This document shows, piece by piece, positions 1 to 8,200 of a stretch of DNA of 17,568 bases. The translations under genes were made by a program, and so were the position numbers. The notes beneath the pieces were generated by a model that was given only the letters and a program-made list of their open reading frames with translations, was not told where the DNA came from and searched no databases. This DNA is from an uncultured Porphyromonadaceae bacterium. GTDB lineage: Bacteria; Bacteroidota; Bacteroidia; Bacteroidales; Muribaculaceae. Where the stretch lies: assembly GCA_947166165.1 (NCBI GenBank), contig CAMVDK010000030.1, positions 1 to 17,568 on the forward strand, written 5' to 3'. How positions within the stretch are numbered: the first letter of the stretch is position 1; every line of letters begins with the position of its first letter.

Positions 1-119
1 GCGGCCTTGGTTTGATTGGACCAAAGAATTGACCGAGTGTTCGCTCGAAGTGAATCATCCTGTCGTGTGGCTTGGGTGTTCTGTTTGTCTATATTTGTGG
101 GTCGAATGTGCGAATTGAG

Positions 120-150
120 TTTGTCGTGAGATAAAAACTGTGTAATTTTG
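120..150 (+). promoter_or_regulatory. Bacteroidota-type promoter of the efflux operon
   Basis: A TTTG at 120-123 is followed after 19 bases by TAATTTTG at 143-150. This matches the known Bacteroidota sigma-ABfr pattern (TTTG, about 19 bases, TAnnTTTG). Transcription would begin about five bases downstream, leaving a leader of roughly 13 bases before the ATG at 168. A second TAnnTTTG match (TATATTTG, 90-97) lies further upstream but has no convincing TTG element at the right distance, so it is not called. The rest of 1-167 shows no coding potential I can support. Confidence 0.75.
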
Positions 151-167
151 CAAGTTAAAAGGATAAG

Positions 168-1625
168 ATGACATCAATGGATATGATTATTCGTAAACTC
201 ATTGTGGTGTTGTTGCTGCTCCCGTCGTTATGTGCTGTAGCGCAGAGTGATGCGGTTACGCTCGACTCTTGCCGTGCGATGGCGCTGCGTGGCAACAAGG
301 TGCTGCGTCAGCACGACGTGAAGATTGAGGCGGCCGGTTGGCAGCGCCGCGAGGCCGCCGCAGCCTACAAGCCGTCGGTCGACCTCGAGGCGATGTACCT
401 CTACAACTCCCGCCAGCTTTCGCTGGTCGACAAAGACCAGCTGCTGCCCACCAAGTCGTTCAATCTCGAGAAGCAAGGCTACGACTTCAATCTGGTGGTG
501 AATCCGATGACTGGCGAGCCGCTTGTGGTCGACGGCCAGCCCATACCGTCGACGGTGGCGCTGCTGCCCAAGAGCGCGCTCACCTACAATGTGCACAACG
601 TGTTTGCCGGTGCGCTCACCATCACCCAACCCATCTACATGGGAGGTAAAATCAAAGCGATGAACGAGCTCACGCGTTATGCCGAGCAACTGGCCATCTC
701 GATGCGCAACAGTGCCGTGGAGGAAGTGATTTGCAACGTAGACGCGGCCTACTGGCAGGTGGTGTCGCTGAAGGCCAAGCAGGAGCTTGCACAGAGCTAT
801 GTGAAGCTTGTTGAGTCGCTCGACAAGGATGTGCAGGCCATGGTCGACGAGGGAGTGGCCACCCATGCGGCAAAGCTCACCGTGGATGTGAAGCTCAATG
901 AGGCCAACATCGACCTGACGAAGGTGAACAACGGTCTGGTGCTCTCGCGCATGCTGCTCTCGCAGGTGTGCGGCCTGCCCGTCGACCGGACGTTCACCCT
1001 GGCCGACGAGGTGAACGACCTGGCTCCCATCGCACCGCGCGATGTGCAGGTCGACATCAATCAGGTGATGAGCCGTCGCAACGACGTGCACTCGCTCGAG
1101 CTGGCCACGAAAATCTACGACGAGAAGGCCAAAGTGGCTCTGAGCGAGATGCGGCCCACAGTGGCTGCCGTGGCCGCCGCCCACCTCACCAACCCCAACA
1201 CCTACAACGGCTTCAAGAACCGCTTCGGCGGCATGCTGTCTATAGGCGCTATGGTCAAAGTGCCCCTGTGGCACTGGGGTGGACTCACCTCCAAATACCG
1301 CGCCGCGCAGGCCGAGGCTCTGGTCAAGCAGCTCGAACTCGACGATGTGAAGGACAAAATCCAGTTGCAGGTGAGCCAGGCGCAGTTCCGCTATCAGGAA
1401 GCACTGAAAACCTACGACATGACACGCTCCAATCTGGCCAAGGCCAACGAGAACCTGCGCATCGCGCAGCTGGCCTTCAAGGAGGGCCTCTCGACCACCG
1501 ACGACGTGCTCACCGCACAGACGGCCTGGCTCAAGGCCAACAGCGAGAACATCGATGCCGAAATCGACATCCGCCTGTGCGACAACTACTTGCGCAAGGT
1601 GACCGGCACACTGCTTATGAATTGA
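168..1625 (+). CDS. TolC-family outer-membrane efflux channel
   Basis: This 485-residue protein is probably the outer-membrane channel of a tripartite exporter, forming a trimeric barrel plus periplasmic tunnel that docks to the HlyD-type adaptor encoded next. A hydrophobic signal segment (residues about 8-22) ends in an Ala-Val-Ala/Gln signal peptidase I site at residue 25. The mature part has the two-fold outer-membrane efflux protein layout, with two long amphipathic helical stretches (about 30-240 and 290-480) rich in Ala, Leu, Gln and Asn. The tyrosine- and proline-containing segments between the helices suit the beta-strands. The length is normal for the family. The start at 168 follows an A/G-rich stretch; in-frame ATGs at 177 and 183 are alternatives, and 183 would give a more typical signal peptide. 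It is the first gene of a four-gene operon, 37 bases before the adaptor. The substrate cannot be read from the sequence. Confidence 0.93.
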   Translation: MTSMDMIIRKLIVVLLLLPSLCAVAQSDAVTLDSCRAMALRGNKVLRQHDVKIEAAGWQRREAAAAYKPSVDLEAMYLYNSRQLSLVDKDQLLPTKSFNLEKQGYDFNLVVNPMTGEPLVVDGQPIPSTVALLPKSALTYNVHNVFAGALTITQPIYMGGKIKAMNELTRYAEQLAISMRNSAVEEVICNVDAAYWQVVSLKAKQELAQSYVKLVESLDKDVQAMVDEGVATHAAKLTVDVKLNEANIDLTKVNNGLVLSRMLLSQVCGLPVDRTFTLADEVNDLAPIAPRDVQVDINQVMSRRNDVHSLELATKIYDEKAKVALSEMRPTVAAVAAAHLTNPNTYNGFKNRFGGMLSIGAMVKVPLWHWGGLTSKYRAAQAEALVKQLELDDVKDKIQLQVSQAQFRYQEALKTYDMTRSNLAKANENLRIAQLAFKEGLSTTDDVLTAQTAWLKANSENIDAEIDIRLCDNYLRKVTGTLLMN

Positions 1626-1662
1626 AAGGTAGATAACGAAAAAAAGAAAACCGACAAGATAT

Positions 1663-2676
1663 ATGGAGAATTATGAACAGCGGACAGTGGTCCGCAAGAA
1701 AGACAAAGCGCTGCTGGCCGCGCTGGCTGTGTTTGCCATCGTGATTGCCGGCATAGCCATTGTGGGCATCCTGCTCATTCGTCCGGCTCATGCCGACGTC
1801 ACGCAAGGCCAGGCCGACTGCGACGCCGTGCGCGTGAGTGGCAAGCTGCCCGGGCGTGTGGAGCACATCTATGTAGAGGCCGGCCAGCAGGTGCACAAGG
1901 GCGACACGCTGGCCAAAATCTACTCGTCGACGGTCGACGCCAAGCTCTATCAGGCACAGTCGATGCAGAACGCCGCCCAGTCGCAGACCGAGAAGGTGGA
2001 CCGCGGCGCTCGCGAGGAGGTGAAGAAGGGCGCCTACAACCTGTGGCAGCAGGCCATCGCGGCCGAGACCATCACGCGCAAGACCTACCAGCGCATGCAG
2101 AACCTCTTTGAGCAAGGCGTGGTCACCGAGCAGAAGCGCGACGAAGCCAAGGCCGCCTACGATGCCGCCACCGCCCAGGTGGCCGCCGCCAAGTCGCAAT
2201 ACGACCTGGCCGTCAACGGCGCGCAGCAGGAGGACAAAGCTGCCAGCCGAAGCATGACCAATGCGGCGCGCGGCGGCGTGATGGAGGTGCAGTCGCTCCT
2301 CGAGGACCAGTATCTGGTGGCTCCCTGCGACGGCGAGGTGAGCGAGATTTATCCTCAGGAAGGCGAACTCGTGGCCATGGGCACGCCCATCATGTCGATT
2401 TCGAAACTCGACGACATGTGGGTGTCGTTCAGTGTGCGCGAAGAGATGCTCGCCGACCTGCCCATGGGCAAGGACATCGACGTGTGCATCCCCGCCCTGG
2501 GCAACAAAAAGGTGAAAATGAAGATTTACTACGTCCACGACATGGGCAGCTATGCCACCTGGCAGGCGTCAAAGAGCTACGGGCAGTACGACAGCAAGAC
2601 CTTCGAGGTCAAGGCCCGTCCTGCCGAGCGGCTCGAGAACTTCCGGCCCGGAATGAGCGTGCTTCTGGAGAAATGA
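1663..2676 (+). CDS. HlyD-family membrane-fusion (adaptor) protein
   Basis: This 337-residue periplasmic adaptor links the inner-membrane permeases to the TolC-type channel. A short basic N-terminus is followed by one membrane anchor (about residues 16-39). The first half of a biotinyl-lipoyl-like domain contains GRVEHIYVEAGQQVHKGD (about 64-81). A long alpha-helical hairpin rich in Gln, Ala, Glu and Lys follows (about 90-205). The second lipoyl half reads APCDGEVSEIYPQEGE (about 220-235), and a beta-barrel domain contains the conserved DDMWVSF. The C-terminal FRPGMSV is typical of the family. The organisation resembles the EmrA/YbhG/YhiI type of adaptors. The stop codon overlaps the start of the next gene in ATGA (2673-2676), so translation is probably coupled. 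No truncation is visible. Confidence 0.94.
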   Translation: MENYEQRTVVRKKDKALLAALAVFAIVIAGIAIVGILLIRPAHADVTQGQADCDAVRVSGKLPGRVEHIYVEAGQQVHKGDTLAKIYSSTVDAKLYQAQSMQNAAQSQTEKVDRGAREEVKKGAYNLWQQAIAAETITRKTYQRMQNLFEQGVVTEQKRDEAKAAYDAATAQVAAAKSQYDLAVNGAQQEDKAASRSMTNAARGGVMEVQSLLEDQYLVAPCDGEVSEIYPQEGELVAMGTPIMSISKLDDMWVSFSVREEMLADLPMGKDIDVCIPALGNKKVKMKIYYVHDMGSYATWQASKSYGQYDSKTFEVKARPAERLENFRPGMSVLLEK

Positions 2677-3839
2677 TAGGTCGCTACATAGCCGAATCGT
2701 TCAAGCGCGGCACCGTGCAACTGGTGCGGAGGCCGATGTATTTCCTGATGATGGTCATTGTGCCGTTGTTTGGCGCATGGGTGTTGATGGACCTGATGGA
2801 CGAGGGCGGCATCCACCGCGTGCCGGTGGCCGTGGTCGACCGCGACGACAGCAACCTGTCGCGCTCCCTGCTGCGCACGCTCGACGGCTTCCAGCAGGTG
2901 AGCATCACGCACCACTGCAAGGACTTCAACGAGGCCAAACTGCTTGTGCAGAGCGGCGACATCTATGGCTTCTACTACATCCCCGATGGGCTGGAGGAGC
3001 GCGCGCTGGGGGGGCATCAGCCAGTGGTGAGCTATTATGTGAGTTATGCCTACTATGCGCCGGCCTCGATGCAGTACAAGGGCTTCAAGACCATCTCGCT
3101 GCTCTCCAACGCGGGCGTGGTGCGCACCATGCTGCGCACCGTGGGCCTGCGCGACCAGGCCATCGCCGCCAAGCTGCAGCCCTACGCCACCCATGTGCAC
3201 ACGCCAGCCAACCCGTGGCTCAACTACAACTACTATCTGAGCACGTCGTTCGTGCCGTGCCTGTTCGCGCTCATTGTGCTCCTGATCACGGCCTTCACGC
3301 TGGGCAGCGAACTCAAGAGCGGCCTGTGCCGCCAGTGGCTCGCCGCCGCTGGCGACAACATGGTGCTCGCCCTGGCCGGCAAACTCATCCCCCACACCGT
3401 GTTGCTCACAGCGGTGGGCTGGCTGATGCAGTGGATGATGTATCGCGTCTACGATGTGCCGCTGAACTGCAACCCGTGGCACATGTTGCTGGCCATGCCT
3501 CTGCTGGTGATGGCCAACCAGGGCTTCGCCGTGCTCATGTTCTGTTTCACGCCCAACTTCCGCTTCGGCTCCACGCTGTGCACGCTCATGGGCATGCTCT
3601 CGTTTTCGTTCTGCGCCTTCTCGCTCCCCGAGGAGGCCATGTATCCCTGGGTGCAGGCCATCGGCTACGTGATGCCCATCAAGTACTATTTCCTGCTCTC
3701 GGTCGACCAGGCGCTCAACGGCATCGACCTCTACTACTCGCGGGTCTACTATGCTGTGCTGCTGGGCTATGTGGTGGTGCCCCTGCTGCTCAGTTGGCGC
3801 CTCAAGCATGAGTGCATGAATCCCGTCTATGTGCCTTGA
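2673..3839 (+). CDS. ABC-2 type transporter permease (first of two)
   Basis: This 388-residue inner-membrane protein is of the ABC-2 permease family (YhhJ/YbhS/YbhR type). One membrane helix lies at about residues 21-41, followed by an extracytoplasmic domain (about 45-190) that opens with the characteristic PVAVVDRDDSNLSRSL. About five further helices lie between 190 and 375. The loop FSLPEEAMYPW (316-326) followed by GYVMPIKYYF is the usual signature near the C-terminus. I chose the ATG at 2673, which overlaps the adaptor's stop codon by four bases. The frame is open further upstream to 2418, but that stretch is an out-of-frame shadow of the adaptor gene. The protein should pair with the second permease to form the transmembrane channel. 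No nucleotide-binding domain is present in it or next to it. Confidence 0.93.
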   Translation: MIGRYIAESFKRGTVQLVRRPMYFLMMVIVPLFGAWVLMDLMDEGGIHRVPVAVVDRDDSNLSRSLLRTLDGFQQVSITHHCKDFNEAKLLVQSGDIYGFYYIPDGLEERALGGHQPVVSYYVSYAYYAPASMQYKGFKTISLLSNAGVVRTMLRTVGLRDQAIAAKLQPYATHVHTPANPWLNYNYYLSTSFVPCLFALIVLLITAFTLGSELKSGLCRQWLAAAGDNMVLALAGKLIPHTVLLTAVGWLMQWMMYRVYDVPLNCNPWHMLLAMPLLVMANQGFAVLMFCFTPNFRFGSTLCTLMGMLSFSFCAFSLPEEAMYPWVQAIGYVMPIKYYFLLSVDQALNGIDLYYSRVYYAVLLGYVVVPLLLSWRLKHECMNPVYVP

Positions 3840-3872
3840 AACCTCGAATGTCAATCATTAATCAGTACGAAC

Positions 3873-5105
3873 ATGAAGCAATGGTTGCTTGAAGTCTACC
3901 GGGTGTGGTGGCGCGAGTTTCGGCTCGTGCTGCGCGACGAGGGCGTGGTGATTTTCTTCTTCGCCGTGTGTGCCGTCTATCCCGTGCTGTATTCACTCAT
4001 CTACAACACCGAGGTCGAGCGCGACGAACCCATTGTGGTGGTCGACGACTGCCGCACGCAACTCTCGCGCCAGCTGACGCGCCGCCTCGACGCCACGCCC
4101 GAGGTGAGCGTGGTGAGCATCGCTGCCAACATGCAGGAGGCGCGCGAGCTGATGCACCGCAAGAAGTGCTATGCCATCGTCTACCTGCCCCGCGACCTGT
4201 CGCAGGCCGTGGGCAGCCAGCGGCAGGGCCACGTGTCGGTGTACTGCGACATGAGCGTGATGCTCCGCTACAAGAACATGCTCATGGCCGTGACCAACGT
4301 CACCCAGGCCATGGGGGCCGAGACCATGCACCACGCCGTGGAGCCCGTTTTGGGCGGCGCCCCGGCCACGGTGGTCGAGAGCCGGCAGGTGCCCATTGGC
4401 AACACCGGCATGGGCATCGCCTCGGCGATTCTGCTGTTCGTGCTGCCCCTGGTCCTCCAGCAGAGCATGCTGCTGGGCATAGGCATGCTGCACGGCGGCA
4501 GCATCGAGCGCCGCCGGCGCAACCGGGGCTACGACCCCATGGAGGAGCGCGCCTGCGTGAGTGCCACCCTGTTCGGCAAGATGATGTGCCACCAGGTGGT
4601 GTATGTGCTGCCGGTGATCTACGTGCTCTACTTCACGCCCATGATGTTCGACTTCCCCCAAAACGCCCACCTCTTGCACACGCTGGCGCTCGCCGTGCCC
4701 TTCATCATCGCCGTGTCGTTCATGGGCCAGACGCTGCAGGCCTTCGTCAACGAGCGCGAGAGCGTCTTCCTGCTCTTCGCCTTCACATCGGTCATCTTCG
4801 TGTTCCTCACCGGCGTCTCCTGGCCGAGGTTCGAGATGAGCCGGTTCTGGTACACTATAGGTGACTGCGTGCCCAGCACGTGGATGTGCAACGGCTACGT
4901 GCTGATGCAGAGCACCGGGGCCACCCTGGCGCAGATTGCGCATCCGCTCAAGATGCTCTGGTTGCAGTGCGGAGTGATGTATGTGCTGGCCTATTGCGTG
5001 GAGCGCTTCGTCAGTCGCCGCCGCTACCGCGCCTGGCAGCAGAGCAGCCGCGAAGACGCCAACGCCCTCCAGCGCTACGACCTGGTGAAAAACGGCATAG
5101 GATAA
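3873..5105 (+). CDS. ABC-2 type transporter permease (second of two)
   Basis: This 410-residue protein is a second ABC-2 permease, a distant homologue of the preceding one and its likely heterodimer partner. It has a first membrane helix at about residues 25-45, a large extracytoplasmic domain (about 50-180) with the family motif PIVVVDDCRTQLSRQL, and five or six helices from about 180 to 380. The C-terminal loop FLTGVSWPRFEMSRFW (311-326) is followed by DCVPSTW, as in YhhJ-like permeases. The tail is basic and cytoplasmic. The gap to the first permease is 33 bases with no promoter visible, so it is in the same operon. It ends with TAA. No clear terminator follows before the promoter of the next gene. 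Confidence 0.93.
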   Translation: MKQWLLEVYRVWWREFRLVLRDEGVVIFFFAVCAVYPVLYSLIYNTEVERDEPIVVVDDCRTQLSRQLTRRLDATPEVSVVSIAANMQEARELMHRKKCYAIVYLPRDLSQAVGSQRQGHVSVYCDMSVMLRYKNMLMAVTNVTQAMGAETMHHAVEPVLGGAPATVVESRQVPIGNTGMGIASAILLFVLPLVLQQSMLLGIGMLHGGSIERRRRNRGYDPMEERACVSATLFGKMMCHQVVYVLPVIYVLYFTPMMFDFPQNAHLLHTLALAVPFIIAVSFMGQTLQAFVNERESVFLLFAFTSVIFVFLTGVSWPRFEMSRFWYTIGDCVPSTWMCNGYVLMQSTGATLAQIAHPLKMLWLQCGVMYVLAYCVERFVSRRRYRAWQQSSREDANALQRYDLVKNGIG

Positions 5106-5199
5106 GTCGGAAATTCCATGAATCTCGCTTAGTCTAAACGGTTGCTCCTTTCGCCCGTCGCATAACGAAGCAAAATTTTGGATAAATGTCGACCCACAT

Positions 5200-5231
5200 T
5201 TTGCAACTTCGACAAGTTTGCACTACCTTTG
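5200..5231 (+). promoter_or_regulatory. Bacteroidota-type promoter of the macroglobulin gene
   Basis: TTTG at 5200-5203 and TACCTTTG at 5224-5231 are separated by 20 bases, close to the Bacteroidota consensus. Transcription would start near 5237, giving a leader of about 24 bases before the ATG at 5261. This promoter decides the start codon: the reading frame is open back to 5186, but that upstream ATG would lie before the transcription start. The TTTG element lies in one arm of an imperfect inverted repeat (5166-5176 with 5198-5211). Confidence 0.7.
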
Positions 5232-5260
5232 TGGGCGTAAACCATTGTTTTGCTACAACT

Positions 5261-8200
5261 ATGAAACGGATTGCCTTACTCTTACTGGTGCTCATCACGG
5301 CGTTGAGCGGCTGGAGCCGTGGCCAGGAGCCCGACTTCAACTATCCAAAACGAGTGACAGCGGAGGCTGAGGCCGACCTGAAGAAGGCGCTTGCCAGTGG
5401 CGACGGCCAGATGGTGGTCGACGCCATCGTGCGCGCGTCGATTGCCGACAGCCACCTCTCGCGCGAGAAGATGTCGACCATCATCGACCGCATCGAGCGC
5501 ACGGCGGCCAGCGAGTCGAAGCCCGACATCAAAGCGCTGCTGCGCCACTTCGAGGCGGTGGTGATGAGCTCCTATATGGACAGCTTCATACCATTCGACC
5601 GCTATGGCGACGATGTGGACTTCTACGACCCTCACCCCGAGGCCACTCGCCGCGACCCCTATGCGCAGTGGACGCGCGACCAGCTGAAGCAGCGCATCGA
5701 CGAGCTGGTGCTGGCTTCGCTGGCCGACTCGGCCGTGCTGTGCAGCCGGCCGGTGACCGACTTTCCGCGCATCATCAAGTGCGACAAACTCGGCGCCAGC
5801 TATGTGCCCACGCTCTACCAATTCCTCATCAAGGAGAGTCTGAGCTTGGCCAGCAGCGACTTGGACGAGCAGTTGCAGCAACGATGGCTGGGGTCGACAA
5901 GCGGCAACATGGTTGCCAACGTGTGGACGCAAAAAACGCTGATGAGCGGCAACAGCTATTCGTCGAGCTCCTATCGCAGCCGTGCGCTGGAAATCATCGC
6001 CGAGCATCCCGATGCCGAAATCAATGGCTTGCTACTTGAAGACATGTCGGACGACAGCGACTACAAAATGCTTTGCGACTTTGCCTCGCGCTATCCGAAG
6101 TCGGTCTACACCCCCGACGTGCGCAACAACATCGCCAACATCGAGCGCACGAGTGTGAATGTGTCGAACCGGGGCCAGTGGAATTCGCGTGAACCGCTGC
6201 CGCTGTCTGTGAACGTGCGCAATGTGAAGCAGTTCGACATCGACATCTACCGCCTGACCGACGACATGTGCTCGCCCAACTGGAAAGGCGACCGCTACAA
6301 GGTGGCCGAGATGACCCGTGTGGCCACCCAGGCTGTGAGCGCCCCGGGCACTGTGCCTTTCGACACCGCTTTCAGCGTGAAAATGCCGCCATTGGCCTAT
6401 GGCAAATATGTGGTGGTGCCACGCTACACCAACGCCAAGGGCGAGACTTGCACGCTGGTCGAGGTGGGCAAGAACGATGTGATGCCGGTCTACGACCTGG
6501 CCTCGTTTGCCGTGGGCGACAACGGCGGCGACAACCGCATCGTTGTGGTGGACGTGGTCACTGGCGCCCCGGTGGCCGGTGCCACCGTGACGAGCAAGGA
6601 GTGGAGCGGCACCACGGGCCGCGACGGCACGGTGGCGGTGCCGACTAACAAAGGCTACGCCACAATGGAGTACACCGTGTCGAAGGGTGGCGACATCTAC
6701 GGCCCTTCGGTCGACTTCCGCCGCGTGGACAACCGCGAGTCGGCCTCGTATGGCAGCCGCCTGTTCACCGACCTGGCCATCTACCGCCCGGGCGAGACGC
6801 TGCATTTCGCCGGCATCGTCTACCGCACGTCGGTGGGCTCGCGCAGCGTGATGCCCGATGTGGAGGTCGAGGTGACCTTTAGCGATGCCAACGGCAAGAA
6901 CATCGACACCCGGACCCTCACCACCGACCGCTACGGCCGTGTGGAAGGCTCGTTCACCGTGCCGGCCGACCGCCTGCTGGGCAACTACGAGCTGAAGTTG
7001 ATGCCGAAACTCGACCGCATGAATGCGTCGACGATTGCCTATCAACATGTGCAAGTGAGCGAGTACAAGACGCCCACGTTCCACGTCGACTTTGCCGCCT
7101 CCGACATGACCTATCAGCCCGGCGAGCCCATTGTGGTGACCGGAACGGCGCGCACCTACACCGACCTGCCCGTGGCCAACGCCCAGGTGCAGTTGTCGTT
7201 GCGCGAGCGTGAGTGGGACTGGCTGAGGTGCCACCGTCCGATGTACGGCATGCGTCCGATGCGCCTGCACAACACCCAGGTGGCCGACACCACCGTGCTC
7301 ACCGATGCCGACGGCCGCTTCACGGTGACTTTCGCCCCGGAGCGCTTCTACGAGAACCAGCGCCACAGCTATTGCCATTACATCTACGACACCCACGCTC
7401 AGGTGACCAACGCCGGCGGCGAGAGCCAGCAGGCCGACGCCACCTTCCGCATCGGCAGCAAGCGCGAACTCGTGCTGACGTCGTATGCCGATTTCAACCT
7501 CGCCAAGCCCGTGCGCGTGCCGGTCACGGTGAACTGCTCCGACAGTGCGTTGATTCCCGAGCGCCTGGACTGGGCGGTGTGCCGTAGCTACAACACCGAC
7601 ACCGTGGCTTCGGGCACACTCCTGCTGGCCGACCCGGTGATCGACCTTTCCAGTCTGCCTTCGGGCACCTATACGCTGCACGTTGCCATACCCGGCGGCG
7701 AGCGATACTACGACAAAAAGAATATGACCATTGGCATCTACCGTCTCACCGACAGTCAGCCGCCATGCATCACCGAGCGGCCCCTGTGGGTGGCCGGCGA
7801 TGGCTACTACATCGACGAGCGCAACGTGGCCCACGTCACCATTGGTGCGAATGTCGACCAGTCGCACGTCTACTATGTGGCCTATGGGCGCGAGAAAGTG
7901 CTCGCTCAAGGCTGGCTCGACATGAAGCGCGGCATCACCGAGTTCACCTTCAAGGTGCCCGACGTGCCGCACGAGGAACTCAATGTGCACTTCACCAGCA
8001 TGTATCAGTCGCAGTTCTTCACCGAGCAGGTGCGCATGACGTCGCCCGTCAACGCCCGTCCGCTCAAGGTGAAAGCCACGGCCTTCCGCGACCGCCTCAC
8101 GCCTGGCAAGCCCGAGCGATGGCAGCTGCAGCTGCTCGGCAACGGCGGCAAGCCGCAGCAGGGCGCGATGATGCTCGAGATGATTGACCGAGCCATCCAC

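Noticed and set aside
228..1274. A 348-codon minus-strand open frame opposite the TolC-type gene, with similar ones at 1615-2538, 2577-3854 and 3993-4943
   Set aside because: All are low-information shadows of recognised + strand genes.
5186..5260. N-terminal extension of the macroglobulin frame by 25 codons
   Set aside because: The upstream ATG lies before the promoter elements, and the ATG at 5261 gives a proper signal peptide.
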